Shown: positions 16,699 through 25,810 of the stretch, piece by piece
How the letters are laid out: every line of letters begins with the position of its first letter
Position numbering within the stretch: the first letter of the stretch is position 1
NCBI GenBank assembly: GCA_964617375.1
Contig: CAZTXQ010000009.1
Span: 8,991 to 72,990 of the forward strand
DNA length: 64,000 nt
Origin: Firm-13 sp964617375
GTDB taxonomy: Bacteria; Bacillota; Clostridia; Saccharofermentanales; Saccharofermentanaceae
Direction: 5' to 3'
Made by a program: the position numbers and the translations under genes
Notes under the pieces: model-generated
Database searches by the model: none
Told to the model about the DNA's origin: nothing
What the model saw: only the letters and a program-made list of their open reading frames with translations

Positions 16699-17804
16699 AC
16701 AATGGCCCCCTTACCGATTACGACCGGATAATCTCTGTGACCGACAAGCTTGATGCCCGGACGAATAACGGAATTTTTGTCCAAAATAACATTCTCAAGC
16801 TCGCAGTTTTCGGAGATGTGGACATCCTGCATAATCACACAGTTTGTAATTTTCGTGTTGCGCGAAATCGTCACTCCGCGGAATATCAGCGAGTTCTTGA
16901 CCGATCCCATAATCCGGCAGCCGTCCGAAATCATGGAATTCGAAACGTTGGAATTCTCGAAATACAGAGTCGGTGCTTCATCCTTAACTTTCGTATAAAT
17001 CGGCATGCCGTTCCAGAAAAGATCGGCACGGATCTGATCGTCAAGAAGCTGCATGGAAGAGTTGAAATAGGTCTGTACATTGTTTATACGAAGGACGAGT
17101 CCCTTGTAATCGTATGCACGTACCTTCAGAATGTCGTACTTTTTCGCAAGGGCGTGTACTCCGAATACGCGCTCGCCGCGTGCGATCATATCGGAAATCA
17201 GATCGATCAAAAGTTCTCTTCGAAGAACCACAATGCCCAGACTGCAGCGGTTTGACGCCGATTTGTCAGGATTGTACAGAAGGTCCTTCACATAACCCTT
17301 ACGGTCAACGTCCAGAATATAATTGGGCGTTCCGTATTTCGTACCGTCCCGGTTGTACATGATGGAAATATCCGCGCCGGACTGCTCATGTTTATCGACA
17401 AAATCATTGAACGTCGTATTCAGAATCATGTTGGTATCCGCAATGATGACGTACATACTGCGGTTCGACCGGATAAAATCCAGTAGACCCTCTAGCTCTT
17501 CGGCATCTTCGATTCCCGTCGATTCGGAATTGACATACGGCGGAAGGATATGGAGACCGAAGTTCTTGCGGTCGAGATCCCATGATGACCCGGTTCCCAG
17601 ATGATCCATCAGAGATTTGTACTTGTTCAAGGTCAGAATACCGACACTTTTGATTCCGGAATTGACCATATCGGATAACATGTAGTCAATAATTCTGTAA
17701 CGGCCGCCAAACGGAACGGCAGCCAGGGCTCTCGGTTTGGAAAGTTCGCCTAAGGTAATTTTCTTGTTATCGGCTAAAATTAGCCCCATTGCATCTATAA
17801 ACAT
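16695..17804 (-). CDS. glgD: GlgD, ADP-glucose pyrophosphorylase-like regulatory subunit
   Basis: GlgD is a 369-residue paralogue of GlgC found in Firmicutes; it forms heteromers with GlgC and raises its activity. The nucleotidyltransferase start GGxGxRL is replaced (MGLILADNKKITLGELSKP), as expected for GlgD, while the PFGGRYRIIDYMLSDMVNSG stretch and the C-terminal left-handed beta-helix repeats are kept. GGGGGTAAGC precedes ATG. It lies 24 bp after glgC and overlaps glgA. Confidence 0.93.
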   Translation of the reverse strand: MFIDAMGLILADNKKITLGELSKPRALAAVPFGGRYRIIDYMLSDMVNSGIKSVGILTLNKYKSLMDHLGTGSSWDLDRKNFGLHILPPYVNSESTGIEDAEELEGLLDFIRSNRSMYVIIADTNMILNTTFNDFVDKHEQSGADISIMYNRDGTKYGTPNYILDVDRKGYVKDLLYNPDKSASNRCSLGIVVLRRELLIDLISDMIARGERVFGVHALAKKYDILKVRAYDYKGLVLRINNVQTYFNSSMQLLDDQIRADLFWNGMPIYTKVKDEAPTLYFENSNVSNSMISDGCRIMGSVKNSLIFRGVTISRNTKITNCVIMQDVHISENCELENVILDKNSVIRPGIKLVGHRDYPVVIGKGAIV

Positions 17805-17828
17805 GCTTACCCCCTTTGCTTCGAGTCT

Positions 17829-19091
17829 TCAGCGGACGCGAAACACCTCTTCGATTACATTCTTATCTGCTTCAACATCCAGATCACAATCGATCTGACA
17901 GTTTCCCGGAATGACCGCATAGTCTTTGATCTTAAGTCCGCGCTCAAATACAACGATACCTTCCGAACAAATCTTCTTGTTGATGTACGGACTGTCTCCG
18001 GCTACGGTAGCGCCCGCACGAACTCCTTCTCCGATAATCGTACTGAATCCGACGATGCACTTGTCAAGGTACGCGCCGGCTCTTACCGTAACACCGGGCA
18101 TAAGCACCGAGTCCTTTACGATGGCACCCTTCTCAACCGTGACTGAATTCGATAGTACGGAGTGCTCAACAGAACCGTAGATCTGACAACCGTCTGTAAG
18201 AGCCGAGTTCTTTACGATCGCTCCGTCCGCGATATAATGCGACGGTTTAACCGGGTTGCGGCTGTAAATACGCCAGGAGCGGTCCATCAGGTTTATTTCC
18301 TCGGGGCGGTCCAGAAGATCCATGTTCGCTTCCCAGAGGCTCGATATTGTTCCGACGTCCTTCCAATATCCCGAAAAGCGGTAAGCGCAGAGCTTTTTGC
18401 CTTCCTTCAAGAGCATCGGTACAATGTTGCTGCCGAAGTCATTGCTGGATTCGGGGGTTTCTTCGTCTTCAATCAGTGCTTTTCGTAAGACATCCCATGT
18501 AAAAATGTAAACGCCCATAGACGCGAGGTTGCTCTCGGGCTTCTTGGGTTTTTCGACAAACTCCGTAATCACGTCATCTGCTTTGGTGTTGAGAATTCCG
18601 AATCTGGGGGCTTCTTCCCACGGGACTTCAAGAACCGCCAGCGTAGCGTCTGCCTTCGTGTTGATGTGCTCGCGCAGCATTCTTGCGTAGTTCATTTTGT
18701 ATATGTGATCGCCGGACAGGATGAGCACATATTTCGGATCATAATCATCGATAAAATCCTTGTTCTGATATATGGCATTCGCCGTTCCTTTGTACCAGTC
18801 ACTCTTGCCGGAACGTTGATAGGGCGGCAGTATGTACGCACCCCCGTTGTTTCTGTCCAAATCCCAGGGATGTCCGTTGCCGACATAGGTATTGAGCGCG
18901 AGAGGTTGATACTGTGAAAGGACTCCGACGGTCTCAATTCCGGAATTCGCGCAATTCGAAAGCGGGAAATCGATTATACGATATCTGCTTCCGAAAGGAA
19001 CCGCCGGCTTCGCGATGTACTTCGTCAGCACGCCTAATCGCGCACCCTGCCCTCCGGCCAGAATCATCGCTAAAACATCTGCTTTTGCCAT
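17829..19091 (-). CDS. glgC: Glucose-1-phosphate adenylyltransferase
   Basis: GlgC makes ADP-glucose from glucose-1-phosphate and ATP, the committed step of glycogen synthesis. The catalytic start LAGGQGARLGVLT and the effector/substrate region AKPAVPFGSRYRIIDFPLS are intact, followed by SGDHIYKM with the catalytic Asp, FVEKPKKP and a C-terminal beta-helix. I chose ATG at 19091 (MAKADV) because GGAGGG lies 7 bp upstream; five more codons are open upstream. The length, 420 residues, is normal for the family. It lies between glgB and glgD. Confidence 0.95.
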   Translation of the reverse strand: MAKADVLAMILAGGQGARLGVLTKYIAKPAVPFGSRYRIIDFPLSNCANSGIETVGVLSQYQPLALNTYVGNGHPWDLDRNNGGAYILPPYQRSGKSDWYKGTANAIYQNKDFIDDYDPKYVLILSGDHIYKMNYARMLREHINTKADATLAVLEVPWEEAPRFGILNTKADDVITEFVEKPKKPESNLASMGVYIFTWDVLRKALIEDEETPESSNDFGSNIVPMLLKEGKKLCAYRFSGYWKDVGTISSLWEANMDLLDRPEEINLMDRSWRIYSRNPVKPSHYIADGAIVKNSALTDGCQIYGSVEHSVLSNSVTVEKGAIVKDSVLMPGVTVRAGAYLDKCIVGFSTIIGEGVRAGATVAGDSPYINKKICSEGIVVFERGLKIKDYAVIPGNCQIDCDLDVEADKNVIEEVFRVR

Positions 19092-19152
19092 ATTCATTCC
19101 CTCCATAAAAAGATTTACCGGTTTAGATCTCTTTGGTTTCCATCGTCATTGT

Positions 19153-21135
19153 CTAAGGCTTCTTCACATCAACAGAAGCCTTATCCGGCTCCGTCTGTGC
19201 GGCTTCAACGGTACTTTCCAAAACATCCGATGTCTTGCCCCTGGATCCGGCAAACTCGATACACTCCAGAAAGATTCCGCTTAACGGCGGAAGATTTACT
19301 TCAATGTAGTACGGACGGTTCTTCCACGGACCCTCCAATGTGGTAAATGTCGTCTCGCCTTCCGGTGCGACCGGGTATCCGCTGCCGCCGAAATCCATGT
19401 CATCGGTATTGACGGTCACAGTATAAACACCCGCATCGTCGACAGGAATACGGTATTTCTCGAGCGGTACAGGAACCATGTTGAGAGCAACGATGATTTT
19501 TTCTTCCATTGTCTCACCCTTGCGTTCAAAAAGGAACACGCAATTCTGTCTGTCCGTCGCGTCCAGCCATTCGAACCCGTCCCACGAATCATTCCTGATC
19601 CACAGCGCCTTTTTCGCGATATAGAAGTGATTGATCTTCTCCACAAAATTCGAAAGGAGACGGTGCGATTCATACTGCTGCATAAACCACTGAAGCTGCT
19701 CATAAAAGCGCCACTCGATATATTGTCCGAACTCGGAACCCATAAAGAGAAGTTTGCAGCCGGGATGCGCGATCATGTAAAGATAAAGTGTCCTGAGGGA
19801 AGCAAACTTGCGCCAGGGATCTCCGGGCATTTTGTCCAGCAGACTCTTCTTCCCGTGAACGACCTCGTCATGCGAGAGGCAGAGGATAAAATTCTCGGAG
19901 AAAGCATACACCATCGAGAAGGCAAGCTGGTCCTGACGCCAGACACGGGCATAATAATCCGTCTCAAAATAGTCCAGGGTATCGTGCATCCAGCCCATAT
20001 TCCATTTATGCGTAAAGCCAAGTCCGCCCTCGGATACCGGATGGGATACCTTCGCCCAGGAAGTCGATTCCTCGGCAATCATCATAACGTGCGGGTAATG
20101 CTCCCTGACGATCGTATTCAAAGCTTTAAGGAATGTGATGGCCTCAATATTGTCGATACCGCCGTTAACATTCGGCAGATATTCGCTGCGTCCGTAGTTT
20201 CTGTAAATCATGCTGGATACGGCATCCACCCGTATACCGTCAATGTGATATTCGTCGATCCAGAAAACGGCGTTGGAGATCAGAAAGGACTGTACCTCAG
20301 ACTTCTCATAATTGAATACATATGTTCCCCACTCACGATGCTCTCCGATTCTCGGATCGCCGTACTCATAACAGGGGGTGCCGTCAAAACGGATCAGGCC
20401 TTCGATATTCTTCGGGAAATGCGCGGGCACCCAGTCCAGAATAACGGCGATTCCGTTCTTGTGAAGGACGTCAACCATATACTTAAAGTCGGCCGGAGTT
20501 CCGAATCGGCTGGTCACGGCATAATAACAGGTCACCTGATATCCCCACGAATCATCCAGAGGATGTTCCATAACGGGCATCAGTTCGACGTGTGTATAAC
20601 CCATTTTGTGGCAGTATGCGGCCAGATCGTCACCGATCTGACGGTAATTCATAAAATTACCGTCTTCGTGCCGGCGCCAGGAGCCTAAATGAAGTTCATA
20701 GATATTCACGGGACCGGGAAGAACCGCATCCTTTAACGACGCTCTGTATTCTTCATCCTGCCAGACATAATCGTCGGGATCGTACAGAACGGAGGCATCA
20801 TAGGGGCGCGTTTCACAGTGCCTCGCATAAGGATCAATCTTGTCGTAGATACGGTTGTCAGCGCCTACCACGCGGTACTTGTAGCGGTCCCACTGCATGG
20901 CTTCCGGTATGTCGCACATCCAGATCCCCGTTTCGCGAAAAGCAGTCATCGGAGAAGCTTCCGGAACCCAGTTATTAAAATCTCCGATAACGCTTATGCT
21001 TTTGGCATTCGGAGCCCATACCGCAAAATGGAATCCCTGTATTTCATGATCTTTAACCGTAGGTCTGGAGCCTAAAAGATTGTAGCTATGGTAGTCATTA
21101 CCCGTATTGAATAAATAGGCTTGATCCATATCCAC
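19153..21135 (-). CDS. glgB: 1,4-alpha-glucan branching enzyme
   Basis: GlgB adds alpha-1,6 branches to glycogen. The 660-residue protein has an N-terminal CBM48 domain (FAVWAPNAKSISVIGDFNNW near residue 32), the GH13 barrel with DWVPAHFP, DGIRVDAVSSM (nucleophile Asp), MIAEESTSW (acid/base Glu) and LSHDEVVHGKKSL, then a C-terminal beta domain. The last 35 residues are a polar Glu/Lys/Thr-rich tail beyond the usual end. It is first in the glgBCDA-GH13 operon and has a good promoter. Confidence 0.95.
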   Translation of the reverse strand: MDMDQAYLFNTGNDYHSYNLLGSRPTVKDHEIQGFHFAVWAPNAKSISVIGDFNNWVPEASPMTAFRETGIWMCDIPEAMQWDRYKYRVVGADNRIYDKIDPYARHCETRPYDASVLYDPDDYVWQDEEYRASLKDAVLPGPVNIYELHLGSWRRHEDGNFMNYRQIGDDLAAYCHKMGYTHVELMPVMEHPLDDSWGYQVTCYYAVTSRFGTPADFKYMVDVLHKNGIAVILDWVPAHFPKNIEGLIRFDGTPCYEYGDPRIGEHREWGTYVFNYEKSEVQSFLISNAVFWIDEYHIDGIRVDAVSSMIYRNYGRSEYLPNVNGGIDNIEAITFLKALNTIVREHYPHVMMIAEESTSWAKVSHPVSEGGLGFTHKWNMGWMHDTLDYFETDYYARVWRQDQLAFSMVYAFSENFILCLSHDEVVHGKKSLLDKMPGDPWRKFASLRTLYLYMIAHPGCKLLFMGSEFGQYIEWRFYEQLQWFMQQYESHRLLSNFVEKINHFYIAKKALWIRNDSWDGFEWLDATDRQNCVFLFERKGETMEEKIIVALNMVPVPLEKYRIPVDDAGVYTVTVNTDDMDFGGSGYPVAPEGETTFTTLEGPWKNRPYYIEVNLPPLSGIFLECIEFAGSRGKTSDVLESTVEAAQTEPDKASVDVKKP

Positions 21136-21181
21136 CCCCGAATCCGTCGGCTAGACGAACTTTCGAATTGTTAATGATTCA

Positions 21182-21209
21182 ATTATACCCTTTTGTGCTA
21201 TTGAGACAA
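21182..21209 (-). promoter_or_regulatory. Promoter of the glycogen operon
   Basis: On the minus strand TTGTCT (21204-21209) and a perfect TATAAT (21182-21187) are 16 bp apart, about 47 bp upstream of the glgB start. Confidence 0.7.
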
Positions 21210-21222
21210 CTATTCCGTCATG

Positions 21223-21250
21223 AAAAAAGAGAGCAGATTCCTCTGCTCTC
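21223..21250 (-). terminator. Rho-independent terminator of the 2-oxoacid oxidoreductase operon
   Basis: GAGAGCAG (21229-21236) and CTGCTCTC (21243-21250) form an 8-bp stem with a 6-nt loop; on the minus strand six T follow (21223-21228). It separates this operon from the glgB promoter. Confidence 0.88.
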
Positions 21251-21300
21251 CGAAATTCTGATCAAATCATTTCCAAAATGGTTACAAATGATAAGTTGCG

Positions 21301-21840
21301 TTAATTGGCAAAAAATGCCCCTCTGTCAAACGCCGCAAGATTTCCGGGAATCTTGTCGTGATGCCGCGCGGGAAGCACGTCGCGAAGCGCCGCTTCAAAC
21401 GATTCTCTCTTGAAGCAGCCCGTAGCCTGGGAAAGGCACCCGAGAAGAACAATCGTAGCAAACGTCATACTTCCAAGCTCGTTGGCGATGTCGGACGAAG
21501 CGATCGGAATGAACCGGATGTCCTTCCTTGTCGGAACGACTTTGATCAGCGAAGAATCAATAATGATGATTCCGCCGGCTTTAACCTGCTTTTCGAACTT
21601 TTCGAGCGAAGGCTGATTCAGAGCGATGAGAACATCCGCGTCGTTGATGACGGGAGATCCGATCGCTTCGTCCGATATAACAACGGAGCAATTGGCTGTA
21701 CCGCCGCGCATTTCCGGTCCGTAAGAAGGAAACCACGAGACTTCGTGTCCTTCGATAAGCGCCGCTTCCGCCGCGAATTTACCGGCGGAAAGAATTCCCT
21801 GACCGCCAAATCCGGCGAGAATAATCGAGAAATCAATCAT
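21301..21840 (-). CDS. 2-oxoacid:ferredoxin oxidoreductase, gamma subunit
   Basis: The 179-residue protein starts with ILAGFGGQGILSAGKFAAEA and has SWFPSYGPEMRGGTANCSVVIS, both hallmarks of the gamma subunit of 2-oxoglutarate- or branched-chain 2-oxoacid:ferredoxin oxidoreductases (KorC/VorC type). It is the last of four genes, just after the beta subunit (4-bp gap). The complex oxidises a 2-oxoacid plus CoA to acyl-CoA, CO2 and reduced ferredoxin. The exact substrate cannot be decided from sequence. Confidence 0.9.
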   Translation of the reverse strand: MIDFSIILAGFGGQGILSAGKFAAEAALIEGHEVSWFPSYGPEMRGGTANCSVVISDEAIGSPVINDADVLIALNQPSLEKFEKQVKAGGIIIIDSSLIKVVPTRKDIRFIPIASSDIANELGSMTFATIVLLGCLSQATGCFKRESFEAALRDVLPARHHDKIPGNLAAFDRGAFFAN

Positions 21841-21844
21841 GTTC

Positions 21845-22591
21845 TCACACCTCCAGATCCTTTCCCTTGAAAACTCCGAGCGGATACTGAGGAATCATGC
21901 TCTCTTCAAGCCAGCGGAGAGACTCGACCGGCTCTTTGCCCCAGTTCGTCGGGCAGGTCGAAAGAAGTTCAACCATCGAGAAACCGAGCTTTGCCTGCTG
22001 TACGCGAAAAGCTTTGGCGATCGCTCTCTTTGCCGTCTGGATATTCTTGAAATTATTGAGTGCCACGCGCTCAATATAGGCTGAACCCTTCATGAGAGCC
22101 AGCATTTCGCTTACGTTAATGGGATATCCCTGGGTCTCGGGATCACGGCCGAACGGCGATGTCGTCGTCACCTGTCCGACCAGTGTGGTCGGTGCCATCT
22201 GACCGCTCGTCATGCCGTAAATGGTGTTGTTGATAAAGAAGACACAGATCTTCTCACCGCGTGCCGCCGCATGAACGATTTCAGCGGTTCCGATCGATGC
22301 GAGATCTCCGTCGCCCTGATATGCAAAGACCATTTTGTCCGGTACGGTACGCTTGATTCCCGTGGCGACAGCCGGCGCACGGCCGTGGGAGGCCTGAACC
22401 ATATCACACGAAAAATACTCGTAATTGTTATAAGCGCAGCCTACGGGCGAAACCCCGATTGTGTCTTCGAGAATACCCATTTCGCACATGACTTCACCGA
22501 TAATGCGATGGGCGATGCCGTGCGTACATCCGGGACAATAGTGCAGCGGCTTATCGATAAGCCCTTTTGTCTGTTCAAATACGATTGCCAT
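21845..22591 (-). CDS. 2-oxoacid:ferredoxin oxidoreductase, beta (TPP-binding) subunit
   Basis: The 248-residue protein binds thiamine pyrophosphate. It shows CPGCTHGIAHRI near residue 18 (cluster/TPP-binding CxxC), then GRAPAVATGIKRTVPD, YQGDGDLASIGTAEIVHAA (GDGD of the TPP site) and NNTIYGMTSGQMAPTT. These match KorB/VorA-type subunits. It begins 1 bp after the alpha gene stop and ends 4 bp before the gamma gene, so the operon is tightly packed. Confidence 0.92.
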   Translation of the reverse strand: MAIVFEQTKGLIDKPLHYCPGCTHGIAHRIIGEVMCEMGILEDTIGVSPVGCAYNNYEYFSCDMVQASHGRAPAVATGIKRTVPDKMVFAYQGDGDLASIGTAEIVHAAARGEKICVFFINNTIYGMTSGQMAPTTLVGQVTTTSPFGRDPETQGYPINVSEMLALMKGSAYIERVALNNFKNIQTAKRAIAKAFRVQQAKLGFSMVELLSTCPTNWGKEPVESLRWLEESMIPQYPLGVFKGKDLEV

Positions 22592-22592
22592 C

Positions 22593-23666
22593 TTATCTCA
22601 ACTCCCCCTTATGGATTGCTACGATCTTATCGAGAATCTCTTTCTGGGTCGGCATATTGCCGCCCATGCGCCCGTGGAAGAATACCGGCTTCTTCCCGTT
22701 CACGGCAAGACGGACGTCCTCAACCATCTGTCCCGCATTCAGTTCGACGTCAAGGAATGCCTTCACGCTGTCGAGAGACGCAACACGCGCCACTTCTTCC
22801 GAAGGGAACGGCCACAGGGTAATCGGGCGTACAAGTCCGACTTTGATGCCCATCTCCGCAGCCTGACGGATGACGTTTCTGCAGATACGGCTGGTGGTGC
22901 CGAAAGCAGTGATAACTACCTCGGCGTCTTCCGTGTTGAACGTCTCCACGCGCGTCTCGTTCTTCTTAACCTGCTCGTATTTCGCGAGAAGCTCATTGTT
23001 CTTTCTCTCAAGATCATCCGGTTCGATGTAAATGGAAGTGATGATATTGTGCTCTGCCCTTCCGCCGCGTCCGCGGGTTGCCCACGATTTATCCGCCTTT
23101 TCGATCGGCTCTTCATCGCGAAAAAGAACGGGTTCCATCATCTGGCCCAAAGTGCCGTCACCTAAAATCATAACCATCATGCGGTAACGGTCGGCCATAT
23201 TGAAAGACTCCACCGTAAGTTCATAAAGCTCCTGAATCGAAGCCGGAGCGACGACGATATTTCTGTAATCGCCGTGACCGCCGCCCTTGGTCGCCTGAAA
23301 ATAGTCTCCCTGCGATGTCTGAATACCGCCGAGGCCCGGGCCTGCGCGGCAGATATTGACCAGAACAGCCGGCAGCTCGGCTCCCGCAATGTAGGAGATA
23401 CCCTCCTGCTTTAAGCTGACTCCCGGAGACGAAGAAGATGTAAGAACTCGTGCGCCTGCGGAGGCCGCACCGTAGACCATATTGATGGCTGCGACCTCGC
23501 TTTCGGCCTGAACAAACGTTCCTCCCGCCTTGACCATGGCCTTGGCCATATAATGCATAACCTCGGTCTGGGGAGTGATCGGATAACCGAAATAACTGCG
23601 GCAGCCCGCACGGATTGCCGCTTCTGCGATAACTTCATTTCCCTTCATCAGGACTCTTTTTGCCAT
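22593..23666 (-). CDS. vorB: 2-oxoacid:ferredoxin oxidoreductase, alpha subunit (VorB-like)
   Basis: The 357-residue subunit starts with MKGNEVIAEAAIRAGCRSYFGYPITPQTE, shown here as a motif spanning residues 7-35 with the conserved GYPITPQ. It continues with VQAESEVAAINMVYGA, SSSSPGVSLKQEGISY, RAGPGLGGIQTSQGDYFQA and the C-terminal AFGTTSRICRNV domain. These fit the VorB form of 3-methyl-2-oxobutanoate (2-ketoisovalerate) oxidoreductase found in Clostridia; KorA is the alternative name. It is second in the operon after the ferredoxin gene. Confidence 0.9.
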   Translation of the reverse strand: MAKRVLMKGNEVIAEAAIRAGCRSYFGYPITPQTEVMHYMAKAMVKAGGTFVQAESEVAAINMVYGAASAGARVLTSSSSPGVSLKQEGISYIAGAELPAVLVNICRAGPGLGGIQTSQGDYFQATKGGGHGDYRNIVVAPASIQELYELTVESFNMADRYRMMVMILGDGTLGQMMEPVLFRDEEPIEKADKSWATRGRGGRAEHNIITSIYIEPDDLERKNNELLAKYEQVKKNETRVETFNTEDAEVVITAFGTTSRICRNVIRQAAEMGIKVGLVRPITLWPFPSEEVARVASLDSVKAFLDVELNAGQMVEDVRLAVNGKKPVFFHGRMGGNMPTQKEILDKIVAIHKGELR

Positions 23667-23679
23667 TTGCTTTTTCTCC

Positions 23680-23886
23680 TTACTTCTCGACGGTAATTAC
23701 GGAATCCGGACACTGAACCGCACAAAAGGTACAGCCGATACAGGAAGCCTGATCGGCACAGTAAATCGGATGATATCCCTTGCTGTTTAAACGGGTCTTA
23801 TCGAGCTTAAGAATCTTCTTCGGACACACGGACACACAGAGGCCGCAACCCTTACAGCGATCTTCACGGAATGATACTTTTGCCAT
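23680..23886 (-). CDS. 2x[4Fe-4S] ferredoxin, delta subunit of the oxidoreductase
   Basis: A 68-residue ferredoxin with two cluster motifs: CKGCGLCVSVCPKK near residue 12 and CIGCTFCAVQCPDS near residue 50. It carries electrons from the catalytic subunits to free ferredoxin. The start is ATG at 23886 (MAKVSF), 6 bp after GGGGAGG; five more codons are open upstream. It is the first gene of the operon. Confidence 0.93.
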   Translation of the reverse strand: MAKVSFREDRCKGCGLCVSVCPKKILKLDKTRLNSKGYHPIYCADQASCIGCTFCAVQCPDSVITVEK

Positions 23887-23921
23887 ATTCGTCCTCCCCA
23901 ACTTTTAAAAAACCTATAAAG

Positions 23922-23950
23922 ATTATATCTGTGCACATTTGTAAATGCAA
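23922..23950 (-). promoter_or_regulatory. Promoter of the 2-oxoacid oxidoreductase operon
   Basis: On the minus strand TTGCAT (23945-23950) and a perfect TATAAT (23922-23927) are 17 bp apart. A small palindrome CATTTGTAAATG (23936-23947) lies in the spacer and touches the -35 box and may be an operator. Confidence 0.65.
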
Positions 23951-24000
23951 ACGGCTTGGGTGACTATCGTTCGGTAAGATTATTGATTTTTGATATTCTG

Positions 24001-24029
24001 TTGACAATCCGCATGCCGTGTAGTATTTT
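24001..24029 (+). promoter_or_regulatory. Promoter of the ABC exporter-TetR operon
   Basis: A perfect TTGACA (24001-24006) and TATTTT (24024-24029) are separated by 17 bp. Confidence 0.7.
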
Positions 24030-24033
24030 CACG

Positions 24034-24051
24034 ATTGACTCACGGGTCAAT
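24034..24051 (+). promoter_or_regulatory. Putative TetR-family operator
   Basis: ATTGAC and GTCAAT form a perfect 6-bp inverted repeat separated by 6 bp. It sits just after the -10 box, where a repressor would block transcription. The operon's third gene is a TetR-family regulator, so autoregulation is likely. Confidence 0.6.
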
Positions 24052-24083
24052 TTAAAAATTCAAAAAGTATGGAGGGATTATTC

Positions 24084-24986
24084 ATGCCAGTTATATCCAT
24101 TCAAAATTTAAAAAAATATTACGGTAAATCACGCGGTGCGGATGCGGTTACTATGGATGTCGAAGAAGGAGAAATTTACGGATTCATCGGGCCGAACGGA
24201 GCCGGAAAATCAACAACGATCAAGCTTCTCCTGGGGCTTCTCAAGGCCGATTCCGGCAGCGCGACCATCTTCGGAACCGACGTTCTGAAAGACAGCCGCG
24301 CCGTAAAGAGCCGCATCGGTTATGTGCCCGGAGACGTACGATACTATCCGGATATGAAGGTATCCTATCTTCTCGATATGACGCTGCGGTTTCATCAGAA
24401 GAATCCAGCCGACTATAAAGCAAAGACAAAAGAAATCTGCGAAATCTTCTCGATCGATCCGAAAAAGCAGTTCGAGTCGCTTTCCCTCGGAAACAAAAAG
24501 AAAGTAGCCATTGCTCAGGCGGTGATCCACAATCCCGATCTGATTCTTCTGGACGAACCGACAAACGGATTAGACCCACTTATACAGAAGAACCTGTTCG
24601 ATTACCTGCAGTCCGTCAACCGCGAAGGAACGACGATCCTGTTTTCGAGCCACAATCTGTCGGAAGTCAAGGCCAACTGCGGGCGGGCCGGGTTTATCAA
24701 AGATGGAAAGATCATCGAAACAGAGGATCTTGCCTCGAACGAACAACAGGAAAAGGTCGTTACGGTCACACTCGGGAATTCGAGCGGCTTTGCTCTTCCC
24801 TCCTCGCTTCCGGGAACCGGACGCCTCTTGAAACAGGAGGACCGGAAATACTCATTTCACTATGCCGGTGACACAGTGCCGCTCCTAAAGTATCTTTCGA
24901 CGCTCGCTCCTTCCGACATTTTGATCGAAGACGAAAGTCTGGAGAGCCGGTTTCTTTCCTATTATGAAGGAGGTAAAAAAGCATGA
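24084..24986 (+). CDS. ABC transporter ATP-binding protein
   Basis: The 300-residue ATPase has Walker A GPNGAGKST, Q-loop region, signature SLGNKKKVAIAQAV (a variant of LSGGQ), Walker B LILLDEPTNGLDP and the H-loop SSHNLSE. Such proteins power ABC-2-type exporters for drugs, peptides or lipids. ATG at 24084 follows GGAGGG with 7 bp; five codons upstream are also open. Its 3' end overlaps the permease gene by 4 bp. Confidence 0.93.
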   Translation: MPVISIQNLKKYYGKSRGADAVTMDVEEGEIYGFIGPNGAGKSTTIKLLLGLLKADSGSATIFGTDVLKDSRAVKSRIGYVPGDVRYYPDMKVSYLLDMTLRFHQKNPADYKAKTKEICEIFSIDPKKQFESLSLGNKKKVAIAQAVIHNPDLILLDEPTNGLDPLIQKNLFDYLQSVNREGTTILFSSHNLSEVKANCGRAGFIKDGKIIETEDLASNEQQEKVVTVTLGNSSGFALPSSLPGTGRLLKQEDRKYSFHYAGDTVPLLKYLSTLAPSDILIEDESLESRFLSYYEGGKKA

Positions 24987-25810
24987 ATGTATTTCGACTT
25001 GATTTCCATAACCAGAGAAAATCCCTTCTTGTCTGGGCATCGATCGTAGCTGTCTCTGTCCTGTCCTTTATGGCCTTCTATCCAAGCATGAACAGCACGG
25101 ATATGGCCGCCGCGATCACCTCACAGGCATCTGCCTTTTCTCCCGAAATGCTGCAGGCCTTCGGTCTTGACAGTCTACCCGATTTTACCCGTATAATCGA
25201 GTTTTACGCCTATCTGATGCAGTACTTCGCACTGGCAGGTGCCTGCTACGGCGCAATTCTCGGAGCAAACGCCCTGATCGGGGAAGAAACTTCGGGAACA
25301 ATCGAGTATCTCTATGCGCAGCCGGTCACAAGAACCGAGATCTTTTTCCAGAAGCTCTTATCGGCTGTCACTTCGTATTCCCTCTACTGTCTGGCCGTCG
25401 CCCTCTTATCGTACCTGTCGATTCTGCTTTTCAAAGCAGCCGGCACGGATCTTTCCAATGCCTTTGGCGGCATCACGAAAATTACGGCCGGACTTCTCTT
25501 CACCGGCCTCATCTTTCTTACCGTCGGCTTTCTTCTTTCGGTTCTGATCAAGAGTCAGAAATCGGTCGCCTTTCTTGCAACAGGTCTCGTCTTCGGCACC
25601 TATATCGCAGGTTCCTTTGCCCTGGCATTTGATCAGAAAATTGACGGGATCCGGTATCTGATCTATCTGTCGCCCTTGCACTATGCCGTTCCTGCGGATA
25701 TATTAAAAACCGGAGTCGAACCGTCCTATATATGGACAGGCCTCGGTGTTATGCTCGTATCCGTAGGTCTTGCCTATATTCTCTACCAGAAGAAGGATCT
25801 GAAGTCATAA
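24983..25810 (+). CDS. ABC-2-type transporter permease
   Basis: The 275-residue protein has about six hydrophobic segments. After the first segment comes a soluble loop, and the motif GEETSGTIEYLYAQPVTRTE near residue 95 is typical of ABC-2 permeases. It pairs with the ATPase it overlaps (ATGA) and forms a two-gene exporter. The stop of this gene overlaps the start of the TetR gene (TAATG). Confidence 0.88.
   Translation: MNVFRLDFHNQRKSLLVWASIVAVSVLSFMAFYPSMNSTDMAAAITSQASAFSPEMLQAFGLDSLPDFTRIIEFYAYLMQYFALAGACYGAILGANALIGEETSGTIEYLYAQPVTRTEIFFQKLLSAVTSYSLYCLAVALLSYLSILLFKAAGTDLSNAFGGITKITAGLLFTGLIFLTVGFLLSVLIKSQKSVAFLATGLVFGTYIAGSFALAFDQKIDGIRYLIYLSPLHYAVPADILKTGVEPSYIWTGLGVMLVSVGLAYILYQKKDLKS

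Noticed and set aside
19627..20688. 353-codon plus-strand frame
   Set aside because: It lies entirely antisense to glgB, which has all branching-enzyme motifs.
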